64,000 nucleotides of DNA. Origin: an uncultured Cytophagales bacterium. Lineage in GTDB: Bacteria; Bacteroidota; Bacteroidia; Cytophagales; Cyclobacteriaceae. The notes below the pieces were generated by a model. The model did no database searches, was not told the origin of the DNA, and was given only the letters and a program-made list of their open reading frames with translations. Below, piece by piece: positions 1 through 8,055 of this stretch (position 1 is its first letter; every line of letters begins with the position of its first letter). The stretch lies in the NCBI GenBank assembly GCA_913057175.1, contig CAJXNP010000006.1, forward strand, positions 1-64,000, read 5' to 3'. The position numbers were made by a program, and so were the translations under genes.

Positions 1-105
1 TACAATCCATTGCAATGCCCGCACTGTGGCAAAGAAAGCCTGGTCATTATAAAAGTAATGGAACCTGAAAGGGGACCGCCTAAACCTGCATTGGCCTATG
101 CGTAA
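1..105 (+). pseudogene. C-terminal end of an IS91-like transposase (cut by window edge)
   Basis: The first 34 codons are open and end in TAA at 103-105. They encode a CPHCGKE zinc-knuckle segment followed by a basic, proline-rich tail (EPERGPPKPALAYA). A Cys-x-x-Cys motif with a GPP tail close to the stop is typical of IS91-family (Y2 rolling-circle) transposases of Bacteroidota. Only the tail is visible, so it cannot be judged whether the element is intact. A 70-codon frame starting inside its last codons (98-310) has no recognisable content and may be the element's non-coding end. The family call rests on memory of the C-terminus only. Confidence 0.5.
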
Positions 106-357
106 TTACATCAAATACCTGAAACAATCAAAAAGGCATCTTTGGAAGCAAGGGGATGACATTGCCCGGTTTTACCTCATTGGCTTAAAGCCAGGTCATA
201 TTTGCCCAAATCCGGGATTAATCGAAACTTGCTACAGGCAATTGCCTGATAAATTGATAAAAATCCCAGCAGGATTATCCGAAAAAATACTAAACCAGAA
301 AGAAAAATAATTATTTAATCCCCATAAGTGACACCGCTACCGGAGGTACGAGTTCAA

Positions 358-416
358 CATTCGCTACAATGAACCGAAGCCCCACTTCGCATCATTGTAG
401 CTTAATTGTTGGTGGC
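358..416 (-). repeat. attC-like recombination site 1
   Basis: On the minus strand: box GCCACCAAC (416-408), six unpaired bases, a perfect 10-bp stem GCTACAATGA/TCATTGTAGC (401-392 with 372-363), an inner 5-bp stem around a CCCCA loop, four unpaired bases, then G358 followed by TTGAAC, which fits the GTTRRRY core. The paired outer boxes, unpaired spacers and central stem are the layout of integron attC sites. Confidence 0.5.
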
Positions 417-421
417 AGTTT

Positions 422-931
422 TTATTCACTCTCCCAAATTCCTTCTCTACTCACAACGAAGTGTTTATCCATGTTGTGTCGGTTGTCAAGAAGTCTCCAA
501 TATTCGACTTTTATTGAATTTGAAGGAAAAGTTGTCAGCTTAAAACTGTCATTAAAAATGATTTCAAATCCACCGAAGTCGTCGGCCTCAATTTTCGAAA
601 TTATTAACTGTTCATTTTCAATGAGCTCCTTTAATTTTTTATCTCTCAAATTCCCGTTTGGACTGTCCCATTCAAAGTCTGGATCATACTTGGCATTTTG
701 GTCAGGTTGCTCATAAACATCAAAACTTCCAATCAAAATTTCTTGTCCTTTGGTAATTCTCCATGGGCATTGCAAATGAATTCCGAATTCGCCTATGTTA
801 AATTCTCTATCTACCTTATCTGGAATGAAGTGGTGCCCAAATTTTAAACACTCCATGTTTGAGGCTCTGGTTGTTCTTGTCAAGGCTAAACCAATTATCT
901 TTTCTAGTGTCGTTCTAATTCTTTCTTTCAT
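422..931 (-). CDS. Uncharacterised 169-aa protein, presumed cassette cargo
   Basis: The protein has no signal peptide or membrane segment and looks like a compact soluble alpha/beta protein. It begins with a basic helix (KERIRTTLEKIIGLALTRTTR), followed by a beta-rich middle with LQCPWRI and ILIGSFDVY, an acidic linker, and a C-terminal half with ISKIEADDFGGFEIIF and EYWRLLDN. This pattern recalls small uncharacterised proteins seen singly in many phyla, some near toxins, but I cannot name a family. The gene sits alone between two attC-like sites, with 31 bases before the start and about 5 bases between its stop and the downstream site, as in integron cassettes. Function unknown. Confidence 0.75.
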   Translation of the reverse strand: MKERIRTTLEKIIGLALTRTTRASNMECLKFGHHFIPDKVDREFNIGEFGIHLQCPWRITKGQEILIGSFDVYEQPDQNAKYDPDFEWDSPNGNLRDKKLKELIENEQLIISKIEADDFGGFEIIFNDSFKLTTFPSNSIKVEYWRLLDNRHNMDKHFVVSREGIWESE

Positions 932-962
932 GCTTTACTTTGCATACCACAATTGCCACCAA

Positions 963-1007
963 CGTATGCATAGAAGCTATGGCTTCTATATCTTTAATGG
1001 GTTGACT
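963..1007 (-). repeat. attC-like recombination site 2 (upstream cassette junction)
   Basis: An 8-bp hairpin ATAGAAGC/GCTTCTAT (970-977 with 982-989) is bracketed by CAAC at 960-963 and GTTG at 1001-1004, which pair with each other. On the minus strand it ends at G963 followed by TTGGTGGC. Spacers are longer and the box at 1007-1001 (AGTCAAC) fits the consensus less well than in site 1. It would be the site of a preceding cassette whose start was not found. Confidence 0.38.
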
Positions 1008-1484
1008 ATTTAGTATCCTGATTTAAACGTTTGTAACCGCTTAATAACGGAAAAGAAATAATACACCATCATTTTACTTTTTCATCTTCTAATATATCCG
1101 TTTGTCGTTAATGTTTTCAAGTTTTCGTGGGTTTTTATAGGGCAAATGTGATCATGTGAAATTCTATGCCCCAATAATTATGTTACATGACACCTATTAA
1201 ATGACGGTTAATTAAACTTGTTTACTAAAAAACAGGTGATGAAAAAATGAACCGGAATTCGTTGTGGCACGATGAAAATAGCGAAAATACGTGACAAGGA
1301 CGTTGATAAAACGTCATGAGGACAAGAAACGATCGTCATGGGCACAACGATCCATCGTGATGAGGACAAGGATTGAACGGAGTAAAGACGAGGTTTTGTT
1401 GTGGCGCGGACGAGTCGTTGATCACATTTACTTCACGACAATAAAAGGAATGGGATTAAAGCACAGGAATGTTACAAACACCAT

Positions 1485-1510
1485 AAAAAAGGCTGCTCTT
1501 TCGAACAGCC
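1485..1510 (-). terminator. Strong Rho-independent terminator without an obvious gene
   Basis: On the minus strand GGCTGTTC-GAAA-GAGCAGCC forms an 8-bp stem (one G-U pair) closed by a GNRA-type tetraloop and followed by TTTTTT. No protein gene upstream on that strand explains it, so it may end a small RNA or a lost gene. Confidence 0.65.
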
Positions 1511-1566
1511 TACTCGTGTGACCATGTGAATGACCTTTCAGATGAGATAAGTCAAATGTTGTATAT

Positions 1567-1629
1567 CGGTCTGACGGCTTAAACAATAAAACTGAAAATG
1601 GCTTGCATGGCTGTTGAGCCGTCTGACCG
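1567..1629. repeat. 63-bp hairpin-forming inverted repeat
   Basis: CGGTCTGACGGCT at 1567-1579 is complementary to AGCCGTCTGACCG at 1617-1629 apart from one mismatch, with a 37-base A+T-rich centre. It lies upstream, on the minus strand, of the orphan terminator at 1485-1510. Confidence 0.6.
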
Positions 1630-1810
1630 TTTGATGCCCTGTTGGATCCATACTTGACACGTCAATAGCGTAAACGTCCCGACCTGCCTGATAGCGCTTA
1701 TTACCTTAGCACTGGCAGGTTCGTGCCAGATTTGAGTGGCGTTGGAGAGTGTGAGGTTGAAGTGATGAAATACTACCGATGTGAGATTGGTTTTCTAATA
1801 AAATAACTTA

Positions 1811-1837
1811 GTCATCCTGAATTCATTTCAGGATGAC
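1811..1837. repeat. REP-like palindrome
   Basis: GTCATCCTGAA (1811-1821) and TTCAGGATGAC (1827-1837) form a perfect 11-bp stem with a 5-base loop. Motifs of this kind recur between genes in many Bacteroidota genomes. Confidence 0.6.
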
Positions 1838-1853
1838 AATACTTTTTATGGCC

Positions 1854-1885
1854 AAAAAAAACCCGGACAAATTCCTTCATCCGGG
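1854..1885 (-). terminator. Terminator of the M16 protease operon
   Basis: On the minus strand CCCGGA...TCCGGG folds into a 6-bp stem followed by eight T residues. A second perfect hairpin, GGCACGTG/CACGTGCC (1911-1930), lies between it and the stop codon at 1941. Confidence 0.7.
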
Positions 1886-1940
1886 CTTTAATTATTTTTT
1901 TATAAGCCATGGCACGTGTCCTCACGTGCCATTCAATCAA

Positions 1941-3392
1941 TCAATTAATAATATTCACATCTGCATTTTCAAGCTCCATCTCGTGTTTGTATCCTTCGAT
2001 TTGTGGCTTGACTTTCTCCAGGTCTCCGACAATGACCAGCTTCATTTTATCCACATCGATGTACTTGTCCATCATCTCCTGTACTTTTTCAGGGGTGACA
2101 GCATAGATCTTTGATACACGATCGGTCAGATAAGAATCATCCAGGTCGTGGATGTCCAACCCAACCAACTGATTGATAATGCCTCCCGGTGTTCCATTCT
2201 GGAGGACGAAAATTCCGGCCTCATAATTTTGGATCCCCTCTAATTCTTCCTGTGAGGGAGGCTCTTCACGAAGCAAATTGATTTCCTTGGCAATTTCCCT
2301 CAACGAAGCGCCGGTCACGTCCGTTGTCACATCTGCCTGCTCATACCAGATACCATTTTTGTATTTCTCATCAATGGTGCTGTTTGGAGAATACGTGTAG
2401 CCCTTGTCTTCGCGGATGTTGGAAGTGATTCGCGAAGCAAATGAGCCTCCCAAAATGGAGTTCGTCACATCCAGCGCCACATAATCGGGATGAGAAGGGT
2501 CTAATACCGGAAGCCCCATGATCAGGGTTGATTGAGGGGCGTCTTTCCGGTCGATCAGGCTTATTTCAGGCTCGGCATTTGGCTGGGCGACAGGATATTC
2601 TGCTTCGGGACCCTCTTTCCATTCAGATAGCGCCTCAACAGCATCCTTTACACTTTGCTTGTCAAATTTCCCAACGACATAGATGGTGGTTCGTTTGGCT
2701 CCAAAATTTTCATCATAGAAGTTCTTCACATTTTCAATGGTGAATCCATTGATCGTTTCTTCGTTTGAAAACAGCCTTCCATAAGGGTGATCCGGAAACA
2801 GATCATGATAAAAAGCTTCCTGCGCCTGCGGTTGGGGTTTTGACAGCTGAATATTCAGGTTGCGAATATGGTCCTTCTTTATTCGATCCAATTCAGATTC
2901 AGGAATAAGCGGCTGCGAAACAATTTCACTCAGCAAGTTAATAGCATCCGGTACCCTTTCGTAAAGCACGGAAGAACCTACCGAAAAAATATGAGTTCCG
3001 GCTGTGATGTTGACATTTCCACCCATTCCGGCTATTTCGTCCGCTATTTGTTCGGAGCTTTTGGTTTGTGTTCCTTCTTTTAGCAGATCTCCCAAAATGT
3101 CGGACAAACCAACCTGTGATTCACTTTCGTGAATGCTCCCTGTTTTGACAATAATACTCACCTGTGCTTTTGGAATTTCTCCCCAGGGAATGAGTACCAC
3201 ATTTAATCCGTTTTCAAGCGCGTAAACATCCTTTTCAGGCAAGGTAAATCCTTTGGGTTCACCACCTTCCGGAGGTGTTTCTTTTACGGCCTTTTGAGAA
3301 GCTGTGTCAGTTGGATTTGTTTCATCCTGCTGGAGCTTAAAGGCAAACAGGATTACTGAGCTTATGATGAGGGTAATAAATATCTTTTTCAT
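1941..3392 (-). CDS. M16-family peptidase, non-catalytic partner
   Basis: Insulinase/mitochondrial-processing-peptidase fold, 483 aa, with an N-terminal hydrophobic export segment (KIFITLIISSVILFAF) and a T/P/E-rich linker to about residue 50. Where active M16 enzymes carry HxxEH, this one has GLSDILGDLLKEG, so the zinc ligands are missing. The second-half signature NIREDKGYTYSP, with the Arg/Tyr pair typical of the partner subunit, is present. In M16B proteins such a subunit pairs with a catalytic one; the gene two bases upstream (3395-4780) is that enzyme. The pair probably degrades peptides in the periplasm or at the outer membrane. Terminator hairpins follow the stop. Confidence 0.88.
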   Translation of the reverse strand: MKKIFITLIISSVILFAFKLQQDETNPTDTASQKAVKETPPEGGEPKGFTLPEKDVYALENGLNVVLIPWGEIPKAQVSIIVKTGSIHESESQVGLSDILGDLLKEGTQTKSSEQIADEIAGMGGNVNITAGTHIFSVGSSVLYERVPDAINLLSEIVSQPLIPESELDRIKKDHIRNLNIQLSKPQPQAQEAFYHDLFPDHPYGRLFSNEETINGFTIENVKNFYDENFGAKRTTIYVVGKFDKQSVKDAVEALSEWKEGPEAEYPVAQPNAEPEISLIDRKDAPQSTLIMGLPVLDPSHPDYVALDVTNSILGGSFASRITSNIREDKGYTYSPNSTIDEKYKNGIWYEQADVTTDVTGASLREIAKEINLLREEPPSQEELEGIQNYEAGIFVLQNGTPGGIINQLVGLDIHDLDDSYLTDRVSKIYAVTPEKVQEMMDKYIDVDKMKLVIVGDLEKVKPQIEGYKHEMELENADVNIIN

Positions 3393-3394
3393 TT

Positions 3395-4780
3395 TTACAG
3401 ATTTTCCTGGTTAGCTAGTGGTTTTAAAGTAAGAATGGTGCGATTGGATTTTCTTAGGTACTCCTTGACCGTATTGGTGGCGATTTCCGGCGTTACTTTT
3501 TTGAATTCCGATTCGATAGAATTGATCATAGAAGGATCGTCATCAAACAAGGCAAAGCTGCACAACATATCAGCTCTTCCAAAACCAAATAAATACCCCA
3601 GATCATCAAAAAGGTTGGAGCGCATCTTTATTAATGCGTTGTCCAGCATTTCCTGGGTGACACCATTGGTTGCCAGGCTGTCAATGACAGAATCAACGGA
3701 ACTGATGATCGAATCTGCTTCGACTTCATTGCCATGGGTAAAGTTGAACATCCATAGCATGGGGCCGTTGTAATTGAACATATTTCCCAGGTAGTTGATT
3801 CCTCCGAAAACATTGTCCGTATATTCATCCTCCTTCACCAGCTTTTTAAAGAAGAGGCTGTTATCGCCCTGAACGAGGATCTGATCAATCAGGCCCATCG
3901 CAAAGTACTCGGGAGTATTTCGCTGGGGCATGTGATAAGCCGCTGAAAATGCAGGTTGATTGGCCAATGGATCTTCTTTTTCAAATCGTTTCTCTTCCAA
4001 TTGCCTGGGCTCGGAAATGTCAGGTTTTTGAGGTATCTCGGCAGGTTCTATTGCCCCAAAATATTTTTCTATCCATTGTTTTGCTTCAGCTTCATTAAAA
4101 TCACCGACGATGGCCAAAGCAGCATTATTGGGTGAATAATATGTGTCAAAGAATGACTGAACATCGCCCAGAGTGGCGGCGTCAAGATCTTCCAGGTCGC
4201 CATAGAAGTTATGGGCATTAAACCAGTTTTCATTGGCATATTGAGGCATGTCCAGCCAGGGAAATCCGCCGTAAGGTTGATTGAGGACATTTACCTTTAC
4301 CTCATTTTTCACAACCTCCTGCTGATTGGTGAGGTTCTCCTGGGTGATGTCGAGACCTTTCATTCGGTCGGCTTCTGCCCAGAGCATGGTTTCCAGCTTA
4401 TGACTCGGCACGATTTCAAAATAATTGGTATAATCGAAACGGGTAGATCCGTTGAGAATTCCACCATTTTTTTGGATTAGCTGAACAAATTCCATTTTTC
4501 CCAGGTTTTGAGATCCCTGGAACATCATGTGCTCAAACAAATGGGCAAATCCCGTACGGTCTTTTGGTTCGACGCGAAAGCCGATATTGTAGTAAACGGC
4601 CACAACAACTGTCGGGGTAGTCTTATCAGGTGACAGGATTACCTTCAATCCATTGTCCAGCTTGTAGTATTCAACCGGAACTTTAAATTGAACGTCGCCT
4701 GTTTCTTCCTTGTTTGTCGGTGTGCAACTCAAAACCAGCAATAGCGGTGCGAGAAGCATCAGGTAGAGTGTTTTTATCAT
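3395..4780 (-). CDS. M16-family zinc protease, catalytic subunit (lipoprotein)
   Basis: 461 aa. The signal peptide ends in a lipobox (LLVLSC, Cys19), so the protein should be lipid-anchored. The inverted zinc motif is HLFEH (His80, Glu83, His84), and the distal glutamate ligand is Glu160 in EVVKNEVKVN; the 77-residue spacing is normal for M16. A GG-L-NGST-R-DYTNYFE segment follows the motif, as is usual in the family. First gene of a two-gene operon with the inactive partner. Expression likely starts in the 206-base gap shared with the divergent response regulator gene. Confidence 0.92.
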   Translation of the reverse strand: MIKTLYLMLLAPLLLVLSCTPTNKEETGDVQFKVPVEYYKLDNGLKVILSPDKTTPTVVVAVYYNIGFRVEPKDRTGFAHLFEHMMFQGSQNLGKMEFVQLIQKNGGILNGSTRFDYTNYFEIVPSHKLETMLWAEADRMKGLDITQENLTNQQEVVKNEVKVNVLNQPYGGFPWLDMPQYANENWFNAHNFYGDLEDLDAATLGDVQSFFDTYYSPNNAALAIVGDFNEAEAKQWIEKYFGAIEPAEIPQKPDISEPRQLEEKRFEKEDPLANQPAFSAAYHMPQRNTPEYFAMGLIDQILVQGDNSLFFKKLVKEDEYTDNVFGGINYLGNMFNYNGPMLWMFNFTHGNEVEADSIISSVDSVIDSLATNGVTQEMLDNALIKMRSNLFDDLGYLFGFGRADMLCSFALFDDDPSMINSIESEFKKVTPEIATNTVKEYLRKSNRTILTLKPLANQENL

Positions 4781-4986
4781 AATTGATTAAGGTTAAGAAT
4801 GTTACTATTAAGGCTTCCGAATTTATACGAAAATTCATTGATTTAAATTATAATTTTTTACGAGCGGTTGGTTTGGTAATTATTGGATGTAAACCAATGA
4901 AAAAGGAGCTAAATATATCTCTGGTGTATGAGAAATTAAATAACTGAATTAAATTAGTTCTCTTTTAAAGCTTGAATTGTATTCAA

Positions 4987-5661
4987 ATGAAAATTCTGGT
5001 CGTTGAGGACGAGCCCAAAGTAGCAACTTTTATCAAACAGGGTCTTGAAGAGAATAATCTCGAAGTTGACCTTGTTTATGACGGGAGCATGGGGTTAAAA
5101 TTTGCCACAAATAATGATTATGATTTGATCTTGCTGGATGTGGTAATTCCTTATATCAATGGTGTTGAGCTTTGTAAACAGATTAAATCAAACAAACCCA
5201 CCACGCCAATTCTCATGCTAACTGCATTGGGAACGATGGAGGATAAAATTACGGGTTTTGATGCAGGAGCAGACGACTATCTCGTCAAGCCATTTGAGTT
5301 CAAGGAATTGATTGCCAGGATCAAAGCGCTTACCAGAAGAAGTAATTACGTGACAGGGGCTTCGAACAAACTAAGATTGGCTGATCTTGAGCTGGATCTG
5401 GATAAAAAATGTGCAAACAGGGGAGGAAAGGATATTGATTTGACTGCCAAAGAGTATTTGTTACTCGAATACCTGATGAGAAACAGGGGAAGAGTGGTTT
5501 CCAGGGTAGATATAGCTGAGAAGGTTTGGGAGATTACTTTTGATACGGGAACGAATGTAATTGATGTCTATGTCAATATTCTCAGACGGAAAATTGACAA
5601 AGATTCAGATAAAAAGCTAATCCAGACCAGGGTAGGGCACGGCTACATGATTTCTGATTGA
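4987..5661 (+). CDS. OmpR-family response regulator
   Basis: Receiver domain followed by a winged-helix DNA-binding domain. Visible are the acidic pocket VVEDE, phosphoacceptor Asp51 in LILLDVVIP, Thr79 in MLTA and Lys101 in LVKPF; the C-terminal half has LTAKEYLLLEYLMRN and the wing NVYVNILRRKID-like segment ending GHGYMI. I start at the ATG at 4987 because the frame upstream opens only with TTG and MKILVVEDE is the usual beginning. Four bases before the kinase gene, so co-expressed. It resembles CusR/CopR-type regulators, but no metal-resistance gene adjoins. The likely target is the phased TTTTAAT array before the gene at 7116. Confidence 0.93.
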   Translation: MKILVVEDEPKVATFIKQGLEENNLEVDLVYDGSMGLKFATNNDYDLILLDVVIPYINGVELCKQIKSNKPTTPILMLTALGTMEDKITGFDAGADDYLVKPFEFKELIARIKALTRRSNYVTGASNKLRLADLELDLDKKCANRGGKDIDLTAKEYLLLEYLMRNRGRVVSRVDIAEKVWEITFDTGTNVIDVYVNILRRKIDKDSDKKLIQTRVGHGYMISD

Positions 5662-5665
5662 AGCA

Positions 5666-7030
5666 ATGAACATCCGGAAAAAATTAACCTTTCAGTTTCT
5701 CATCATTGTAGCAATTATCATCCTTTTTGCTTCGCTTGCTATTTACTTCTTTTCGGCAGATTACCGTGAAAATGATTTTAGAAACAGGTTGAAAAATAAG
5801 GGAAGCATTGTCGCTAAAATGTTGATTGCAGTGGAAGAAGTGGATGCAAGTGTTCTTAGAAAGATCGAGCAGGATAACCCAATCAGTCTTCCGGAGGAAA
5901 AGATCATCATTTACAATTACCTTGACGAAGAACTGTATTCTTCAGATGATGATAACATCATCATAATCGACAAGGATTTTTTAGATCAGGTTAGACTGGA
6001 AGAAGAAGTCATTAAGAGTCAAGGTCAGTATGAGATCGTAGGATTTTTGTTCACAGACAAATACGACCGCTTTGTAGTTGTGGCAGCAGCGATTGACGAT
6101 TTTGGATGGAGTAAATTGAGAAACCTTCAAACGATCCTGCTGATTGTATTTGGGATAAGCATCCTTCTGGTATTTCTGGCAGGTTGGATTTACTCGGGTC
6201 GTGCGCTTGATCCCATTTCACGCGTTATCGACCAGGTCAATAAGATATCCATTAGCAATATTCATAAGAGGTTGGATAAACGGGTTGAAGATGATGAGAT
6301 TACCAATCTGTCTGACACGTTCAATCAAATGCTGGATCGCCTGGAAACATCTTTCAAATTGCAGAAAAATTTCATAGCCAATGCTTCGCATGAATTGAGA
6401 AACCCACTGACTGCCATTACGGGTCAGATGGAAGTGGCGCTTTTAAATGAACGGTCCACAAATGAATACAAAGAGGTAATAGCTTCCGTTTTGGAAGATA
6501 TTAAAAACCTGAATCATTTGTCCAACAGGCTTTTGCTGCTGGCGCAAACCAGCACCGACAATTCCAATTTGGAATTCAAAGAAGTAAGGGTAGATGATAT
6601 CCTGTGGAAAGCACGAAATGAACTTCTTAAGCGGTTTCCGCATTATAAAATACAGATTGGATTTGATAACAGCATAGATGATGACCGGAAACTGACCATT
6701 GCTGGAAATGAACAGTTGCTGAAAATCGCTTTTACTAATCTGATTGATAACGGTTGTAAGTATTCAGAGGATCATCAAACAGAAATTAAGATCGCGTATC
6801 AATTAAAGAATATCGAGGTGCACTTTTGCGATGATGGAATTGGAATATCTCAGGAAGATCTGAAACATATCTTTGAACCCTTTCACCGAGGAAAAAATGC
6901 CATCAACCACAAGGGGCACGGCATCGGGCTTTCACTTGTTGAGCGTATTGTCAGGTCTCACAAAGGCACGATACATATCCAGTCAAAAATCAATAAAGGA
7001 ACAACGGTTAAGCTGATTTTTCCAGTCTGA
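5666..7030 (+). CDS. Membrane sensor histidine kinase (partner of the OmpR-type regulator)
   Basis: 454 aa. Membrane segments lie near residues 10-30 and 152-175, with a periplasmic sensor region of about 120 residues between them. HAMP follows (about 175-230, GRALDPISRVIDQVN), then HisKA with phosphoacceptor His242 in NASHELRNPLTAI, then the ATPase domain with N-box NLIDNGCKYS, DDGIGIS and GHGIGLSLVERI. All catalytic boxes are intact. The sensor region is short, acidic and unlike a named domain, so the signal is unknown. Confidence 0.93.
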   Translation: MNIRKKLTFQFLIIVAIIILFASLAIYFFSADYRENDFRNRLKNKGSIVAKMLIAVEEVDASVLRKIEQDNPISLPEEKIIIYNYLDEELYSSDDDNIIIIDKDFLDQVRLEEEVIKSQGQYEIVGFLFTDKYDRFVVVAAAIDDFGWSKLRNLQTILLIVFGISILLVFLAGWIYSGRALDPISRVIDQVNKISISNIHKRLDKRVEDDEITNLSDTFNQMLDRLETSFKLQKNFIANASHELRNPLTAITGQMEVALLNERSTNEYKEVIASVLEDIKNLNHLSNRLLLLAQTSTDNSNLEFKEVRVDDILWKARNELLKRFPHYKIQIGFDNSIDDDRKLTIAGNEQLLKIAFTNLIDNGCKYSEDHQTEIKIAYQLKNIEVHFCDDGIGISQEDLKHIFEPFHRGKNAINHKGHGIGLSLVERIVRSHKGTIHIQSKINKGTTVKLIFPV

Positions 7031-7032
7031 AA

Positions 7033-7061
7033 TTTTAATCGAATTTTAATCCTGTTTTAAT
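7033..7061 (+). promoter_or_regulatory. Three phased TTTTAAT boxes, probable response-regulator operator
   Basis: TTTTAAT occurs exactly at 7033, 7044 and 7055, an 11-base period that puts all three on one helix face. Phased repeats of this sort are bound by tandem OmpR-family dimers. The array starts just after the kinase stop and lies 55 bases before the next start codon. Confidence 0.7.
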
Positions 7062-7115
7062 TCCGTCCTTAGCTTGAGATACTAGTTTGGTGTAAATATT
7101 TTACTCTAAAATAAA

Positions 7116-7988
7116 ATGAAAAGAACTAGTAATCACAAAAATGTAATAGCTGTTGCGGCAGCTATTGTATTGTTTTTCGCTTTTTCCACAATCGTTTTGC
7201 TTTATAACACGAATGCCAGGTTTCGCTCTTCTTTAAATGAATCGAAACTCAGATCGGAATCTTTGCTTTCTGAAAAGCTTTCCCTTGAAAAACAGATCGA
7301 CCAATTTAAAAAGGAGCTTTCATCTCTAACAGGGAAGAATTTCGAACTGGATAAATTATTGAAAGATGCCAGTGTGAAAATTGCTGAAAAGGAAAGTCAG
7401 TTGAGTAACATGGTCAGGGAGAATAAAAAAATAAAAGACCTGGAAAATGAGTTGCTTGCTGTTAAGCAACTCCGTGATGAATTGATGCAGGAGAAAAACC
7501 AGTTGTATCAGGATCTGCAAAAGATGAAAACGAACAATGAAGAATTGGATGAAGAGATTGCTGCATTGAGCCGCAAGAACAAGGAGCTGGAACAAAAATT
7601 TAAATTATTACAGGCATTGAATGCGGACAATTTTCAGGTAGAGACTTTGAAGGGTAAAAAGGACAAGCTAACTGTGAATTCCAAAAAAGCCAAAAAACTG
7701 AATCTGAGCTTTGATGTTCCTCAAAATGTAGCCGAAAATATCAATTTTAAAATTATCACTCCTTCAGGTAAGGCCATCCAAAGTGATGATAAGCGTGTCA
7801 GCATAAGAGTTCTTGAATCAGATGTGAATTTAACCGCCAGCCTTTCACCCTACACTGGCAATTTTGAAGTATCGAAAAGGATCGAAATGAGCTACAAACC
7901 CAAGGAAAAATTACGATCGGGAGTTTATAAGATCGAAGTTTATGACGGGGTGAGTTATTTGGGAAGTTGTCAGCTTCGGTTAAAGTAA
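7116..7988 (+). CDS. Single-pass membrane protein with long coiled coil and beta-rich C-terminus
   Basis: 290 aa. A membrane anchor lies near residues 10-30 (VIAVAAAIVLFFAFSTIVLL). A charged coiled coil follows from about 35 to 170 (repeated EKESQL, ENKKIKDLENEL, NEELDEEIAALSRKNKELE), then a compact beta-rich domain of about 110 residues with YDGVSYLGSCQLRLK at the end. I do not recognise the C-terminal domain. The gene follows the two-component pair, with the phased TTTTAAT array between, and has its own strong terminator, so it is probably the regulon's local output. The topology suggests an envelope spacer or stress effector; this is inference. Confidence 0.85.
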   Translation: MKRTSNHKNVIAVAAAIVLFFAFSTIVLLYNTNARFRSSLNESKLRSESLLSEKLSLEKQIDQFKKELSSLTGKNFELDKLLKDASVKIAEKESQLSNMVRENKKIKDLENELLAVKQLRDELMQEKNQLYQDLQKMKTNNEELDEEIAALSRKNKELEQKFKLLQALNADNFQVETLKGKKDKLTVNSKKAKKLNLSFDVPQNVAENINFKIITPSGKAIQSDDKRVSIRVLESDVNLTASLSPYTGNFEVSKRIEMSYKPKEKLRSGVYKIEVYDGVSYLGSCQLRLK

Positions 7989-8012
7989 AATAGTAGTTTA
8001 GTTTTTTGTTAC

Positions 8013-8044
8013 GGAGAAGCAGCTGACGCTTCTCCTTTTTTTTT
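8013..8044 (+). terminator. Rho-independent terminator
   Basis: GGAGAAGC/GCTTCTCC (8013-8020 with 8028-8035) forms a perfect 8-bp stem with a 7-base loop, followed by nine T residues. It ends the transcript of the coiled-coil gene. Confidence 0.85.
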
Positions 8045-8055
8045 CTGAAAGTTTA

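Larger units (their letters stand above)
358..962 (-). mobile_element. Candidate integron-type gene cassette (605 bp)
   Basis: Read on the minus strand, the unit begins TTGGTGGC (962 to 955), carries one gene with its start 31 bases in, and ends about 60 bases after the stop in a foldable element finishing at G358 followed by TTGAAC. The R''-like box GCCACCAAC at 416-408 is exactly complementary to G plus TTGGTGGC formed by joining the two ends. That is the geometry expected when an integron cassette circularises at G/TTRRRY. No integrase or attI lies in the window, so this would be a solitary cassette or part of a CALIN (cluster of attC sites lacking integrase). The interpretation is inference; the complementarity and hairpins are visible. 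Confidence 0.5.
1008..1860. other. Gene-poor stretch with structured elements
   Basis: No reading frame here is convincing. A 76-codon plus-strand frame at 1291-1521 is low in hydrophobic residues and built on repetitive acgtcatgaggacaag-like tracts. A minus-strand frame through about 1788-1580 lacks an ATG. The stretch does contain a strong minus-strand terminator (1485-1510), a long imperfect inverted repeat (1567-1629) and a REP-like palindrome (1811-1837), described separately. A small untranslated RNA on the minus strand is possible but unproven. Confidence 0.6.

Noticed and set aside
98-310. 70-codon frame overlapping the transposase end
   Set aside because: It starts inside the preceding stop region, has no family resemblance and probably reads the non-coding end of the IS91-like element.
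1291-1521. 76-codon frame in the gene-poor stretch
   Set aside because: Composition is repetitive and polar, it runs through a terminator hairpin, and no start context or similarity is visible.
1700-1735. tRNA-like GGTTCG motif
   Set aside because: No acceptor stem, anticodon arm or conserved D-arm bases around it.
1580-1788. Minus-strand open frame beginning KTNLTSVVFHHF
   Set aside because: No start codon, and it coincides with the structured inverted repeat; kept only as part of the possible RNA region.
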